Source: Salipaludibacillus sp. CUR1
GTDB taxonomy: Bacteria; Bacillota; Bacilli; Bacillales; Salisediminibacteriaceae
Reading direction: 5' to 3'
Assembly: GCF_021028955.1 (NCBI RefSeq)
Contig: NZ_JAIWPE010000034.1
Span: 1-42,222 of the forward strand
DNA length: 42,222 nucleotides
Of the stretch, positions 8,391 to 17,422 are shown piece by piece (position 1 is the stretch's first letter; the number at the start of each line of letters is the position of its first letter). The position numbers were made by a program, and so were the translations under genes. The notes beneath the pieces were generated by a model that did not search any database, had not been told where the DNA came from, and saw nothing but the letters and a program-made list of their open reading frames with translations.

Positions 8391-8512
8391 CTCATCCCAG
8401 TCATACCAGGGACATTGGAAGGTATTGGACCTTCACTTAACTAAAATATATGTTTTTTAAGGAATTTGTCAAATTTACCTCCAGAATAAAAATCTTTTAT
8501 TTTTGCCGGAAT

Positions 8513-8538
8513 AAAAAAAGGCAGCTGTTTCAGCTGCC
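8513..8538 (-). terminator. Terminator after yneT
   Basis: GGCAGCTG and CAGCTGCC around a 3-base loop, followed on the minus strand by TTTTTTT. It separates the uspA-yneT unit from parEC. Confidence 0.85.
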
Positions 8539-8547
8539 AGGTGTGTA

Positions 8548-8958
8548 TTATTTAACTAAAACGGCATGATCCACTTTAATACACCGGTCCATAATAACCG
8601 TTTTATCCGCTTCTCTTAAAATGTCATAGGCCTTCTCATTCGTCAGTCCCAATTGGGCCCAGAAGACTTTGGCATCTGTCTGAACTGCTTTTTCAGCTAT
8701 TTCAGGGAGAAATTCACTTCGTCTGAACACATTAATGATGTCAATATCTCCTTCAATTTCTGTGACGCATGAGACAGCTTTAATGCCGAACACTTCATCC
8801 ACCGTCGGATTAACGGGAATAATCTCGTAGCCAGCCTTCATAAGTGCTTCGCCAATCTGATTGGATGTCCGGGCTGGATTATCGGACAGTCCGACAATAG
8901 CAATTCGTTTCGCATCTTCTAAAATCTTTCTGATTTCTTCCTGTGATGGGTTTTGCAT
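8548..8958 (-). CDS. yneT: CoA-binding protein YneT
   Basis: This 136-aa protein is a stand-alone Rossmann-type CoA-binding domain. An N-terminal helix is followed by AIVGLSDNPARTS, the nucleotide-binding loop, then VNPT and NVFRRSE. The C-terminal IMDRCIKVDHA is a conserved family motif. It closely resembles B. subtilis YneT, which also lies beside parE. The specific role is unknown; relatives resemble the CoA-binding part of succinyl-CoA synthetase. It lies 18 nt downstream of the uspA-like gene, suggesting co-transcription, and is closed by a terminator. Confidence 0.88.
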   Translation of the reverse strand: MQNPSQEEIRKILEDAKRIAIVGLSDNPARTSNQIGEALMKAGYEIIPVNPTVDEVFGIKAVSCVTEIEGDIDIINVFRRSEFLPEIAEKAVQTDAKVFWAQLGLTNEKAYDILREADKTVIMDRCIKVDHAVLVK

Positions 8959-8976
8959 ACGATCACTCCTGTCTGA

Positions 8977-9399
8977 TTATTTGACAAGCAGAACTGGACA
9001 AGACGCCCGCTTTGCTACTTTATGGCTGACGCTTCCTAAAACCATTTGCTGAAACTGATTGAGGCCCCTGCTTCCGATAACGACGACATCATAATTTCCA
9101 TCGTTCGCTTCTCTTACAATAGTAGGGCCCGGGTCCCCAAACGTGTGTTTACCAGTCAGAGGAACCGTCTCTTTATGAATCATCTCCTGAAGGGGAAAAA
9201 CACGCTGTTTACGATGGTCGGGAATGTCCCTCAGCTTCATTTCCTCATCCATCACGTCTGAGCGGGATGGAATGTCATCTACCACATGAATCAGCGTAAT
9301 TGAACTCCCTTCAGTCTGTTTAGCTAAATAAACCGCCTTTTCGCAAGCCCGCAACGAATGGGCAGAGCCGTCCCCTGCTAGTAATATTCGTTTAAACAT
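8977..9399 (-). CDS. Universal stress protein, UspA family
   Basis: This is a single Usp domain of about 140 aa. It begins MFKRILLAGDGS and ends with the nucleotide-binding pattern G-x-x-G-x9-G-S (GSRGLNQFQQMVLGS), which marks the ATP-binding subclass. The start at 9399 is preferred because it gives the normal Usp length and has AAGGAGG 11 nt upstream. An in-frame ATG at 9438 would add 13 atypical residues. It probably heads a two-gene unit with yneT. Usp proteins act in the cytoplasm during stress; the partner here is unknown. Confidence 0.88.
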   Translation of the reverse strand: MFKRILLAGDGSAHSLRACEKAVYLAKQTEGSSITLIHVVDDIPSRSDVMDEEMKLRDIPDHRKQRVFPLQEMIHKETVPLTGKHTFGDPGPTIVREANDGNYDVVVIGSRGLNQFQQMVLGSVSHKVAKRASCPVLLVK

Positions 9400-9465
9400 C
9401 CCCTCCACCGCCTCCTTGGAAAATATATCAATTCCCATTATACCTTAATATTATTTGAAAAAACA

Positions 9466-9492
9466 GAAAAGGAAAAGGCAAAGACCCTTTCC
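9466..9492 (-). terminator. Weak candidate terminator after opuFB
   Basis: On the minus strand GGAAAGG pairs imperfectly with CCTTTTCC and is followed by TTTTCTGTTTTTT. Confidence 0.45.
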
Positions 9493-9504
9493 AATCCTGT
9501 TGTT

Positions 9505-11058
9505 TTATTCAGTAAGAAGGCCTTCGTCAGTTAAATACTCTCTTGCCACATCTGACGCATTGGCGTCTTCTTCATCTACCTGGTAATTCATATCCTGCAT
9601 TTCTTCTTCAGTAATTTTACCAGCCAGCTGATTCAGGATCTCTTCAAGCTCAGGGTAGTCAGCAATGACTTCTTCCCTGAATAATGGAGCTCCGTTAAAT
9701 GGAGGGAACAAATTTTCATCATCTTCGAGAGCGACTAAGTTGTACTCACGCATATAAGCATCAGTGGAGTAGGCGTCGATGACTTCAGCATCACCGGACA
9801 CTAAGGCCCCAAGTCTTAAGCCGGGATCCATAGTCTGAACTTCAGCAAAGTCTATTCCATAAGTTTCCTGTATACCAGGATACCCGTCTGCCCGATCTGT
9901 AAACTCCACAGTGAAGGCGGCGGTCAAATCATTCTCATATTCCTGAAGGTCAGATATTGTCTCCAGATTCAACTCCTCTGCCATATCTTCTGTGACAGCA
10001 ATGGCATACGTGTTCTGATAGCCTAAAGGCTCGAGGAAGACGAGGTTAAATTCCTCATACATGCCGTCTCTTGCCTGTTCAAATGCTGCTCTTTCGTCAT
10101 TGCTTTCGACTGTCTCTCCTAGAAGGTCGGCTATCGCTGTACCCGTGAATTCAAAGTACCCGTCGATATCTCCGGATCTCACAGCCTGAAAAGCCACATC
10201 GGTCGTTCCTATTCCAGGTTCGAGAGTGACCTGTAAATCCGTATCCTGCTCAATCAGCAGTTTGTACATGTTAATAATAATTTCCGGTTCGGCGCCTAAT
10301 TTCCCGGCAATCACAATCTCTTCAGCCTCGTCATCTCCTGAACCTACCGCGTTTAAAACCGGAGGAACAACAACAAGCAGCAAGGTTGCCCCTATGACCA
10401 CAAAGACAGGCATAAGCGTGGATCCTTGCGATTTTTTCTCCGTTACCCTGAGGACCGCATCAAAGAGAAGAGCCAGAGCGGCAGCCGGTATGGCTCCAAG
10501 CAGTATATAATAATTATTGCTTCTGTTAATGCCAAGCATAATTAAATCTCCGAGCCCGCCCGCTCCGATTAATGCTGCGAGTGTGGCTGTACCGACAATA
10601 AGCACCATCCCTGTCCGTATTCCTGCCATAATCGTCGGCATGGCTAAAGGCAGCTGAATTTTATGCAATTGCTGCAGCGTTCCCATGCCCATTCCCCTGG
10701 AAGCTTCCATTAAGGCGGGATCCACTGCTTTTAGGCCTGTATAAGTGTTTCTCAAAATAGGCATAAGTGCGTAAGCTGTTAGAGCAACAATTGCCGGCGT
10801 GGTGCCGATGCCGAGAAAAGGAATAAGGAAACCGAGAAGAGCCAGACTCGGTATGGTCTGCAAGACGGCTGTCGTGCCGATGACCGGTTCCGCACCCTTA
10901 CGGTAATGGGCCAGCAGAATACCTAATGGCACAGCAATAAACACAGCAAAAAGCAGCGAGATAAGTGACATTTGGACGTGCTCCCAGAGAGCCGTGATCA
11001 GTAAGTCCTGTCTTTGCTCTAAAAGCTGAAAAAAGGGCTGAATGCCTGACACAATCAT
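9505..11058 (-). CDS. opuFB: OpuF-type osmoprotectant ABC transporter, permease fused to substrate-binding domain
   Basis: This 517-aa protein joins an ABC permease domain (about residues 1-245, with the conserved EASRGMGMG segment and several membrane helices) to a periplasmic-type binding domain of the OpuAC/ProX glycine-betaine family (about 250-517, beginning IVIAGKLGAEPEI). The binding domain would sit outside the membrane, tethered to its own channel. The architecture matches the OpuF system described in Bacillus infantis, which imports compatible solutes. The binding domain is strongly acidic, as in many salt-exposed proteins. The start overlaps the ATPase stop as ATGA, and AAAGGGGG lies about 9 nt upstream. 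Exact substrates cannot be read. Confidence 0.88.
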   Translation of the reverse strand: MIVSGIQPFFQLLEQRQDLLITALWEHVQMSLISLLFAVFIAVPLGILLAHYRKGAEPVIGTTAVLQTIPSLALLGFLIPFLGIGTTPAIVALTAYALMPILRNTYTGLKAVDPALMEASRGMGMGTLQQLHKIQLPLAMPTIMAGIRTGMVLIVGTATLAALIGAGGLGDLIMLGINRSNNYYILLGAIPAAALALLFDAVLRVTEKKSQGSTLMPVFVVIGATLLLVVVPPVLNAVGSGDDEAEEIVIAGKLGAEPEIIINMYKLLIEQDTDLQVTLEPGIGTTDVAFQAVRSGDIDGYFEFTGTAIADLLGETVESNDERAAFEQARDGMYEEFNLVFLEPLGYQNTYAIAVTEDMAEELNLETISDLQEYENDLTAAFTVEFTDRADGYPGIQETYGIDFAEVQTMDPGLRLGALVSGDAEVIDAYSTDAYMREYNLVALEDDENLFPPFNGAPLFREEVIADYPELEEILNQLAGKITEEEMQDMNYQVDEEDANASDVAREYLTDEGLLTE

Positions 11059-12026
11059 AAAGAGGAGCCCCCTTTCAAGGTGGACTGTTTCCGCTCCATA
11101 TAGAGAGTGATCTCTTTGTAGCCCACATCCCCTTTATAGGTTTCGCCTTCGTAAACTGCCACCGAGTTTTCAGACGAATGCTTTAATTGCTCGAGGGCTT
11201 CTCTTACAGTAGCTTCATAAGAGACTTTTGGTCTGCGTATATCGTTGTTTTCTGCCGGTGCTTCTTCCGGAAGTAAAGAGGACACTTTTTCTGCCCACGG
11301 ATCTTTTCTGTCACCCAGGAACTCTTTTACGAACTCATCCGCCGGATTTTCAAGCAGTTCCGCCGGTGAGCCGATTTGAACAACTTTTCCGTCTTTCATT
11401 AGACAGATATGATGTCCGAGCTTTAAAGCTTCCTCAATATCATGAGTGACGAAAACGACTGTCTTTTTAATTTCTTCCTGCAGTTTTTTTATATCTTCCT
11501 GTAATTGTTCTCTGCTGATCGGATCGAGCGCACTAAAAGGCTCATCCATCAGGATAATATCCGGATCACCCGCTAAAGCACGAACCACTCCTATACGCTG
11601 CTGCTGGCCTCCGGAAAGTTCGTCCGGTTTTCGGTCTCTGTATGTACCCGGATCGAGACCGACCATCTCCAGCAGTTCATCTACCCTCTTGTCGATCTTC
11701 TCCTGTGGCCATTTAATAAGTTCAGGGACGACGGCTATATTTTCTTTAATCGTCATGTGCGGAAAGAGTGCAATTTGCTGGAGAACATAGCCGATGTTCC
11801 AACGGAGCTTTTTAATATTCATGTCCTGTATATTTTTATTATGGACGCGAATGGTTCCCTCTGATGAATCAATCAGCCGGTTAATCATTTTCAATGTCGT
11901 CGTTTTTCCGCAGCCGCTCGGCCCGATGAGTACAAATATTTCTCCTTCTTTCACTTTAAAGCTTACGTCGTTTACTGCTTTAGTCCCACCGTTAAATACT
12001 TTTGATACGTTATCAAATTCAATCAT
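11055..12026 (-). CDS. opuFA: OpuF-type osmoprotectant ABC transporter ATP-binding protein
   Basis: This ABC ATPase of about 323 aa has Walker A GPSGCGKT (35-42), signature LSGGQQQR (137-144), Walker B DIILMDEP (156-163) and H-loop His195. It belongs to the glycine-betaine/proline (OpuAA/OpuCA) group. The C-terminal 60 residues look like a single degenerate CBS-type segment; CBS domains sense ionic strength in relatives. The start is taken at the ATG at 12026, 12 nt after AAGGAG. The TTG at 12038 touches the Shine-Dalgarno sequence and is unlikely. It forms a two-gene operon with opuFB. Confidence 0.9.
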   Translation of the reverse strand: MIEFDNVSKVFNGGTKAVNDVSFKVKEGEIFVLIGPSGCGKTTTLKMINRLIDSSEGTIRVHNKNIQDMNIKKLRWNIGYVLQQIALFPHMTIKENIAVVPELIKWPQEKIDKRVDELLEMVGLDPGTYRDRKPDELSGGQQQRIGVVRALAGDPDIILMDEPFSALDPISREQLQEDIKKLQEEIKKTVVFVTHDIEEALKLGHHICLMKDGKVVQIGSPAELLENPADEFVKEFLGDRKDPWAEKVSSLLPEEAPAENNDIRRPKVSYEATVREALEQLKHSSENSVAVYEGETYKGDVGYKEITLYMERKQSTLKGGSSL

Positions 12027-12143
12027 GCATAATGACAACTCCTTCTGTTGCTGTTTTTAATAGAACGATCAGGGCAAGTGGGTAAAAAAGCCATACAATC
12101 CTACTTACTATTTCACTTTTTCGTAAGGCTTTAAACTCGTCTG

Positions 12144-12182
12144 CTAAAAAAAGAGAAAAGAAGCCACTTTAGCGGCTTCTTT
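12144..12182 (-). terminator. Terminator after the M32 carboxypeptidase
   Basis: AAAGAAGCC and GGCTTCTTT form a 9-bp stem with an 8-base loop, followed on the minus strand by TCTCTTTTTTT. Confidence 0.8.
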
Positions 12183-12189
12183 ATTTTTA

Positions 12190-13713
12190 TTATAATGACA
12201 GTCCATAAACTTGTCGATATTTAGTGCTCAAGTAATCAATGAGATGATCCGGATTGATCTCTTCACCTGTGGCATCTTTCAATATATCGAGCGGCTTTTT
12301 GCTTTTGCCAAACTGGTGAACATGAGCAGTAAGCCAATCTTTTACAGGAGCCAAATCTCCTTTTTTCAGCAAATTATCGAAATCAGGCAAGTCTTTTAAC
12401 ATGGCCTTCTTTAGCTGGGCAGCATAGACGTAACCTAAGGCGTAGGAAGGGAAATAGCCAAAAGCTCCGCTCGGCCAGTGGACATCCTGAAGCACACCTT
12501 CCCCGTCATGTTCCGGCCGGATCCCGAGAAGTTCTTCCATTTTATTATTCCACGCCTCAGGAAGGTCTGCTACTTCCAGTTCTTCATTTATTAACGCTTT
12601 TTCCAGTTCGTAACGAACGATAATATGGAGGGAATATGTCATCTCATCTGCTTCTATTCTAATGAGAGATGGACCGGCTACATTAATGCCCCGGTAAAAA
12701 TCTTCCAGGCCGACGGAATCAAACTGCCCTTCGGCATATTTTTTCAAAAGGTCGTAATATTTCTCCCAGAAAGCATAATGCCGGCCGACAAAATTTTCCC
12801 AGAACAGAGACTGGGATTCATGAATACCCATGGAAGTTCCTGTACAGAGAGGCGTACCGGTATACTTTTTATCTACATTTTGTTCGTACAGGGCGTGCCC
12901 GCCTTCATGAATCGTTCCGAATACGGCAGTTCTGAAGTCATTCTCATCATACTTCGTTGTCACTCTGACATCGCCGGGGTTCAGTCCAATAGCAAACGGA
13001 TGAACCGTCGTATCAAGCCTGCCTGCCTCAAAGTCATAACTCATATTTTCCAGTATCTCACGGCTTAAAGCTTCCTGTTTTTCTGCAGGAAATGGCTTAA
13101 ACAGAAAATCTGTTTCAGGCTGATCCTTAGCATTCGTTATTTCTTTTACGAGAGGGACGAGCGCCTCTTTTAATTTCCCGAACACTTCGTCGATGACATC
13201 AACAGTCAAACCCGGCTCATAATCATCCAGCAGTGCGTTATACTTATTGCCTTCATAGCCTTTCCATTCGGTGTATTTCCGGTTATAAGCCACAATTTTC
13301 TCTAAATAAGGCTTAAATGAGTCGAAATCTGCTTTCTCTTTGGCAGTTTCCCAGGCCACCTCTGCATTTGAAGTAAGGACCACATAGTCTTTAAATTCTT
13401 CAGGAGGGATATTTTCAAATTTCTTTAACTGTTTTTCGCATTCTTCTGCCGTTTTCTTCGTTACCTCGTCCAATTGCTCCCAATTACTCTCCTGGCGCAG
13501 ATCAGTTAAGTAATTTTTCATGTCCTTTGAAGTGGACATAGCGAATATTTCTGACGACAGGGAACCTAATACTTCCGAACGTTGTGCGGCGCCTTTTCTC
13601 GGTGCTCCTGTTCGTAAATCCCACGCGATAAGTCCTACTGCTTCATTATAATGGCCGATTTTCTTAACGTACTCCATGAATTCTTTTTCAATAGCAGGTG
13701 ATTCTGTCTGCAT
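12190..13713 (-). CDS. ypwA: M32-family metallocarboxypeptidase
   Basis: This cytoplasmic zinc carboxypeptidase (about 507 aa) resembles B. subtilis YpwA and thermophilic Taq carboxypeptidase. HEGGH (269-273) supplies two zinc ligands and the catalytic Glu. IHESQS (around Glu299) supplies the third ligand and a family motif. The family removes C-terminal residues with broad specificity except proline. The ATG at 13713 is chosen because it has GGAG 10 nt upstream and gives the family length. The longer frame to 13776 adds an unlikely basic tail. It appears monocistronic. Confidence 0.93.
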   Translation of the reverse strand: MQTESPAIEKEFMEYVKKIGHYNEAVGLIAWDLRTGAPRKGAAQRSEVLGSLSSEIFAMSTSKDMKNYLTDLRQESNWEQLDEVTKKTAEECEKQLKKFENIPPEEFKDYVVLTSNAEVAWETAKEKADFDSFKPYLEKIVAYNRKYTEWKGYEGNKYNALLDDYEPGLTVDVIDEVFGKLKEALVPLVKEITNAKDQPETDFLFKPFPAEKQEALSREILENMSYDFEAGRLDTTVHPFAIGLNPGDVRVTTKYDENDFRTAVFGTIHEGGHALYEQNVDKKYTGTPLCTGTSMGIHESQSLFWENFVGRHYAFWEKYYDLLKKYAEGQFDSVGLEDFYRGINVAGPSLIRIEADEMTYSLHIIVRYELEKALINEELEVADLPEAWNNKMEELLGIRPEHDGEGVLQDVHWPSGAFGYFPSYALGYVYAAQLKKAMLKDLPDFDNLLKKGDLAPVKDWLTAHVHQFGKSKKPLDILKDATGEEINPDHLIDYLSTKYRQVYGLSL

Positions 13714-13893
13714 ACAAGTCCTTCTCCTTCCGGTACCCGTTTTATGTAAAGGGTGGTTAACACTTCCTGATTTCACCCTCCTTTATCATACCTTTTTCCA
13801 GTGAAAAATTCATCTTTGTTCATCCCCGCACAATAATCGGCGTGTTTGTTATAATGGACTGAAAGTCTTGTATATGAAAGGACAGAAGTGTGT

Positions 13894-14196
13894 ATGAATT
13901 TTACGATTACCGATGAGGCTCTTGATTTTTATAAAAAAGAAATGGAATTAAAAAAAGGGGACTCGTTAACGTTATATGTCAGAGTCGGAGGCGTCGGATC
14001 AGGCGGTTTTTCGGCAGGTATTAACAGAGGTATCCCGGAAAAAGCTTATGTTACGTTAGAAAAAGGCGGCTTGCTATTTTGCATAACAGAAGACGACCAA
14101 TGGTATTTTGACGGAATGACCATTGACTATCATCACGACTTTGGAGAAGTGACATTTATGAATGAGCGCATTGATGATGTCATAAACCCAAAATAA
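13894..14196 (+). CDS. HesB/IscA-like protein (YneR type)
   Basis: This protein of about 100 aa has the IscA/HesB fold pattern (ITDEALDFYKKEM, VRVGG, DDQWYFDG) but lacks the conserved Cys residues that bind iron-sulfur clusters in true A-type carriers; only one Cys is seen. It resembles B. subtilis YneR, function unknown. It is the only plus-strand gene between rtp and 33.5 kb. The ATG at 13894 or a GTG at 13888 could be the start, with AAAGGAC just upstream. It converges with moaA across a shared terminator. Confidence 0.8.
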   Translation: MNFTITDEALDFYKKEMELKKGDSLTLYVRVGGVGSGGFSAGINRGIPEKAYVTLEKGGLLFCITEDDQWYFDGMTIDYHHDFGEVTFMNERIDDVINPK

Positions 14197-14224
14197 ACCG
14201 GGGTAAAAGATATTACCCCGGTTT
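14195..14224. terminator. Bidirectional terminator between the HesB-like gene and moaA
   Basis: AAACCGGGGTAA and TTACCCCGGTTT form a 12-bp perfect stem with a 6-base loop between convergent stop codons. Confidence 0.8.
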
Positions 14225-14227
14225 AGA

Positions 14228-15247
14228 CTAGCCGCCAATGTGCGACATCTCAATTTTTCTGATTTGTTTTTTGTCTGTATGCTTGAGTCTTTCTGCGGAA
14301 TATTGGTCGTCTCTTTTTTCCCAGATCAACCGGATGTGTTCAGCGACTTCGTCATCGTCAGCACCTGATCGGAGAATATCTCGCAGATCATGGCCTCCTG
14401 ATGCAAACAGGCAGGTGACCAGCTTGCCATCCGCAGACAGCCGGGCCCTTGAACAGGTAGAACAGAAAGCGTCTGTCACAGAAGAGATAATGCCGATCTC
14501 ATTGCCATTATCTTTAAATACGAACCGGTCTGCGACTTCTCCGGTATAATTAGGGTCAGCCGGTTCAATAGGAAGTTCTTTATTAATAATACTGAAGATT
14601 TCTTTCTTGCTGACAACATGGTCAAGTTTCCACCCATTGGCGTTTCCAACATCCATATACTCAATGAAACGTAAAATGATATTGGAATCCTTAAAGTGGC
14701 GCGCCATAGGAAGAATGTCTTCTTCATTCATCCCCCGCTTGACAACCATATTAATTTTCACCTGAAGGCCAGCGTCCTCGGCCGCTTCTATGCCGTCAAG
14801 CACTTTTGAGACACTGATGTCGCGCCCGTTAATATAACGGAATTTTTCATCATTGAGTGAATCCAGGCTGATCGTCACCCGGTTCAGGCCAGCCTGCTTT
14901 AACTCTTCCGTATGCCCGGGGAGAAGAGCCCCGTTTGTCGTCATCGCGATGTCATTAATATTGTCGATGTTGTTCAGCATGCTGATCAGACTCGACACGT
15001 TATGGCGCATCATCGGCTCACCGCCGGTGATGCGGAGTTTTTTGATTCCTGCTCTTTCAGCAAGTATATTTGAAACCCTGGTTATTTCTTCGAACGTCAG
15101 GATCTCTTTTTTTGGAAGGAATTTAAAGTTTTTATCGAAGATTTCCGGCGGCATACAATAGCGGCAGCGGAAATTACAGCGATCTGTCACGGAAATGCGC
15201 AGATCTCTTAATGGTCTTCCTAATTTATCTGTCATGAATTTATTCAT
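14228..15247 (-). CDS. moaA: GTP 3',8-cyclase MoaA
   Basis: This 339-aa radical-SAM enzyme makes the first committed step of molybdenum cofactor synthesis, converting GTP to 3',8-cyclo-GTP. The SAM-cluster motif CNFRCRYC places Cys at 24, 28 and 31. The C-terminal cluster motif CSTC plus a later Cys (LVTCLF) binds the substrate. The protein ends in the conserved Gly-Gly. The ATG has AAGGGG about 8 nt upstream. No other Moco gene is present in the window, so it is a solitary moaA here. Confidence 0.96.
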   Translation of the reverse strand: MNKFMTDKLGRPLRDLRISVTDRCNFRCRYCMPPEIFDKNFKFLPKKEILTFEEITRVSNILAERAGIKKLRITGGEPMMRHNVSSLISMLNNIDNINDIAMTTNGALLPGHTEELKQAGLNRVTISLDSLNDEKFRYINGRDISVSKVLDGIEAAEDAGLQVKINMVVKRGMNEEDILPMARHFKDSNIILRFIEYMDVGNANGWKLDHVVSKKEIFSIINKELPIEPADPNYTGEVADRFVFKDNGNEIGIISSVTDAFCSTCSRARLSADGKLVTCLFASGGHDLRDILRSGADDDEVAEHIRLIWEKRDDQYSAERLKHTDKKQIRKIEMSHIGG

Positions 15248-15363
15248 TCGACCATCCCCTTATTACTACCATTATACGTTGTATTATTTTTCAAGTACAA
15301 GGGGATGAGACCAAGTTTCTTAAATTTGCAACAAACTGATAGTAGTTACCTGTCAATCTGTTA

Positions 15364-15606
15364 TTAATCCCGTTCTTCTTCCACCTGATGGGATAACCGG
15401 TTAATGCGTGAAGAAGAGTATTGCAGCAAATGGTCATTTAAATTCATCAGCTTCGCCTGCTCCAGCTGTCTCCTTGCCTCGGCCAACGCGCGTGTGGCAT
15501 TTTCCAGCTGTTGCTGGTCCATGCTCATCGTGGCTTGTCCTACCATTCGCTCTGCCGCCTGGATAGCAAGTTCAACTTGCTCTATATTACTGTATTCCTC
15601 AGTCAT
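15364..15606 (-). CDS. DUF2564-family small protein
   Basis: This is a soluble, helical protein of about 80 aa with no membrane segment, rich in Gln, Glu and Ala. The stretch VGQATMSMD with following heptad-like helices fits the DUF2564 family of Bacillaceae, whose function is unknown. The ATG at 15606 (AAAGGG 8 nt upstream) is preferred over a GTG at 15615. It lies about 90 bp downstream of ypsC and may be transcribed with it. Confidence 0.7.
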   Translation of the reverse strand: MTEEYSNIEQVELAIQAAERMVGQATMSMDQQQLENATRALAEARRQLEQAKLMNLNDHLLQYSSSRINRLSHQVEEERD

Positions 15607-15698
15607 ACTCCTCACCCTTTCCCTTTTCAGCAGTTTTCTATAGTATATGCCTCCCTGCTGAATATATGCCCAAAAGAGAGAAAAGGTGGTAACCGAGG

Positions 15699-16835
15699 TT
15701 ATTTTGAACCTGGGCGTTTTCCCCAGAACTGGTAAAAGTCCGTTTTTATATTTCCGTTATACAGTTTCCGTTTTTTTGTAGCTTTAGCTCCGTAAAGCTT
15801 CTCGAAATAAGGGTGAGAAGTAATGATATAAACAGACCAGGTGTCATGCGGCCTCAGTGCCCGTCCTAATTCCCGGTAAAGGTTTTCGACATACGGCTTT
15901 TCTTTCATCCGTTCACCGTAAGGAGGGTTGCCGACAACGACACCAAATTCATCTTTTGTATGAAAGTCTTTAACTTGCATTTGCTTAAAGGTGATCTGAT
16001 CAGGAAAGCCGGCCTCCATCGCATTGTTTTTAGCCAGGTCAATCATTTTATGGTCGATATCTGCTCCGAGAATGTTTAACGGCTGATCGTATTTAGCCAG
16101 GTTCTCTGCTTCCTCAAGAGCATCATCCATCCATTTCTGGTCATACCAGTGCCAGTTTTCAAAAGAAAACGACCGGTTAACACCCGGCGCAATATTCTGT
16201 CCGATCATGGCCGCTTCAATTGGAAGCGTCCCTGAGCCGCAGAATGGATCGTAAAACGGCTTGTCTGCATGCCAGTTAGTTAACTGGATCATAGCTGCGG
16301 CAAGCGTTTCCTTCAATGGTGCTTCGTTGTGTAAGTATCTGTAGCCTCGTTTATGGAGACCGGTGCCGCTTGTGTCGATTGTTAAGCTGGCGGTATCTTT
16401 ATGAAGTGAAATTTCAATCCGGTTCAGTGCGCCTTTTTCTTCAAACCACTGGATATTGTAGCTTTGCTTCAGGCTTTCAACAACCGCTTTTTTTACGATT
16501 GCCTGACAGTCAGGCACACTGAAAAGCTTTGATTTTACTGATCTGCCAATGACAGGGAATTCCGCGTCTGCAGACAGATAATCGGCCCATGGGAGAGCTT
16601 TAGTGTTTTCAAACAGCTCCTCAAAGCTCTCTGCTTTAAATTCCCCCACCAGTATTTTTACTCTGTCTGCAGTACGGAGCCATAAATTTGTCCGGGCAAC
16701 CGCTTTTGGATGAGCTTTGAAGATAACTTTTCCATTTTCTACAGTGACATTTTCATATCCTAATTCTCGAACTTCTTTAGCCACAATCGCTTCAAGTCCC
16801 ATGGCAGCGGTGGCAATTAATGTAACGGTATTCAA
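15699..16835 (-). CDS. ypsC: THUMP-domain rRNA N2-guanine methyltransferase
   Basis: This protein of about 378 aa has an N-terminal ferredoxin-like/THUMP RNA-binding part (about 1-155) and a C-terminal class I SAM methyltransferase. FCGSGTLPIEAAM is the SAM-binding motif and GNPPYGERM the catalytic NPPY motif of base amino-methyltransferases. It is the RlmL-like family (23S rRNA G2445) and matches B. subtilis YpsC in sequence and neighbourhood. The TTG at 16835 is chosen for its 7-nt spacing to AAGGA; an upstream TTG at 16841 is only 2 nt away. Confidence 0.9.
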   Translation of the reverse strand: MNTVTLIATAAMGLEAIVAKEVRELGYENVTVENGKVIFKAHPKAVARTNLWLRTADRVKILVGEFKAESFEELFENTKALPWADYLSADAEFPVIGRSVKSKLFSVPDCQAIVKKAVVESLKQSYNIQWFEEKGALNRIEISLHKDTASLTIDTSGTGLHKRGYRYLHNEAPLKETLAAAMIQLTNWHADKPFYDPFCGSGTLPIEAAMIGQNIAPGVNRSFSFENWHWYDQKWMDDALEEAENLAKYDQPLNILGADIDHKMIDLAKNNAMEAGFPDQITFKQMQVKDFHTKDEFGVVVGNPPYGERMKEKPYVENLYRELGRALRPHDTWSVYIITSHPYFEKLYGAKATKKRKLYNGNIKTDFYQFWGKRPGSK

Positions 16836-16918
16836 GGTCAAATCCTTCCCTTCTTTTTCTCGGTGTTTGTTTTACTGTATCCGCACTTAGTATACAGGAT
16901 GCTCTTTTAAAAAGTAAA

Positions 16919-16948
16919 AACTCCACGATGAAGATGCATCGTGGAGTT
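16919..16948 (-). terminator. Terminator of rnpB
   Basis: AACTCCACGATG and CATCGTGGAGTT form a 12-bp perfect stem. On the minus strand it is followed by TTTACTTTTT. Confidence 0.85.
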
Positions 16949-16959
16949 AATTTAACAGT

Positions 16960-17385
16960 ATGAAGACGCCATTTGTGTTTAGTAAGCCATGTTCTGTTCC
17001 TTCGTACTTCAAACGGGCGTCATCCCTCGTACAAAAGTGGTAATCATCTGTCTACAGAATCATATCTGTCCCCTGATCCGTTCATTTCCTTTTCAGGGGT
17101 GCCCCTACCAAATTTTGGGTTTCTCGCTCGCGGGGTTTACCTCGTTCCACTCTGTCCGTTTCCAGACAGACTACGTCACTGTGGCACTTTCAAGGCACAC
17201 TTACCATATTTAGAAACTAAACGTAGGTAAGTCTCCTGCCGTTAGCCTGCAACCAGACTACCCTGACTTATGACTTCGTCAGGCACGAACACTACAATCA
17301 TCTCAGATTGTGCGAGCATGGACTTTCCTCTACACTGAAACAGTGCAGCGATTACCCAAACACAAATGGATGTCGTTTAGAACAA
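16960..17385 (-). ncRNA. rnpB: RNase P RNA, bacterial type B
   Basis: The minus strand contains the conserved RNase P RNA blocks in order: GGGTAATCGCTGC near the 5' end, GAGGAAAGTCCATGCTCGCA (P4 region), GTGCCACAGTGACG, GGAACGAGGTAAACCCC, GAGCGAGAAACCCAAA and ACATGGCTTAC near the 3' end. Helix P1 closes the molecule: ATTTGTGTTT near the 5' end pairs with AAACACAAAT near the 3' end. The length, about 425 nt, is slightly above the B. subtilis type-B RNA. Ends are inferred from P1 and the promoter, so each may be off by several bases. The location between ypsC and gpsB matches B. subtilis. Confidence 0.96.
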
Positions 17386-17393
17386 CATTTTAT

Positions 17394-17422
17394 ATGTTAC
17401 CACAGTAAAGCTTATTAATCAA
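17394..17422 (-). promoter_or_regulatory. Candidate sigma-A promoter of rnpB
   Basis: On the minus strand TTGATT, a 17-base spacer, then TAACAT. It predicts a start near 17387, within a few bases of the structural 5' end. It overlaps the end of the RNase H-like gene. Confidence 0.55.

Noticed and set aside
16973-17230. Plus-strand open frames across the RNase P RNA
   Set aside because: The minus strand matches conserved rnpB blocks and closes with helix P1; the frames are chance openings antisense to it.
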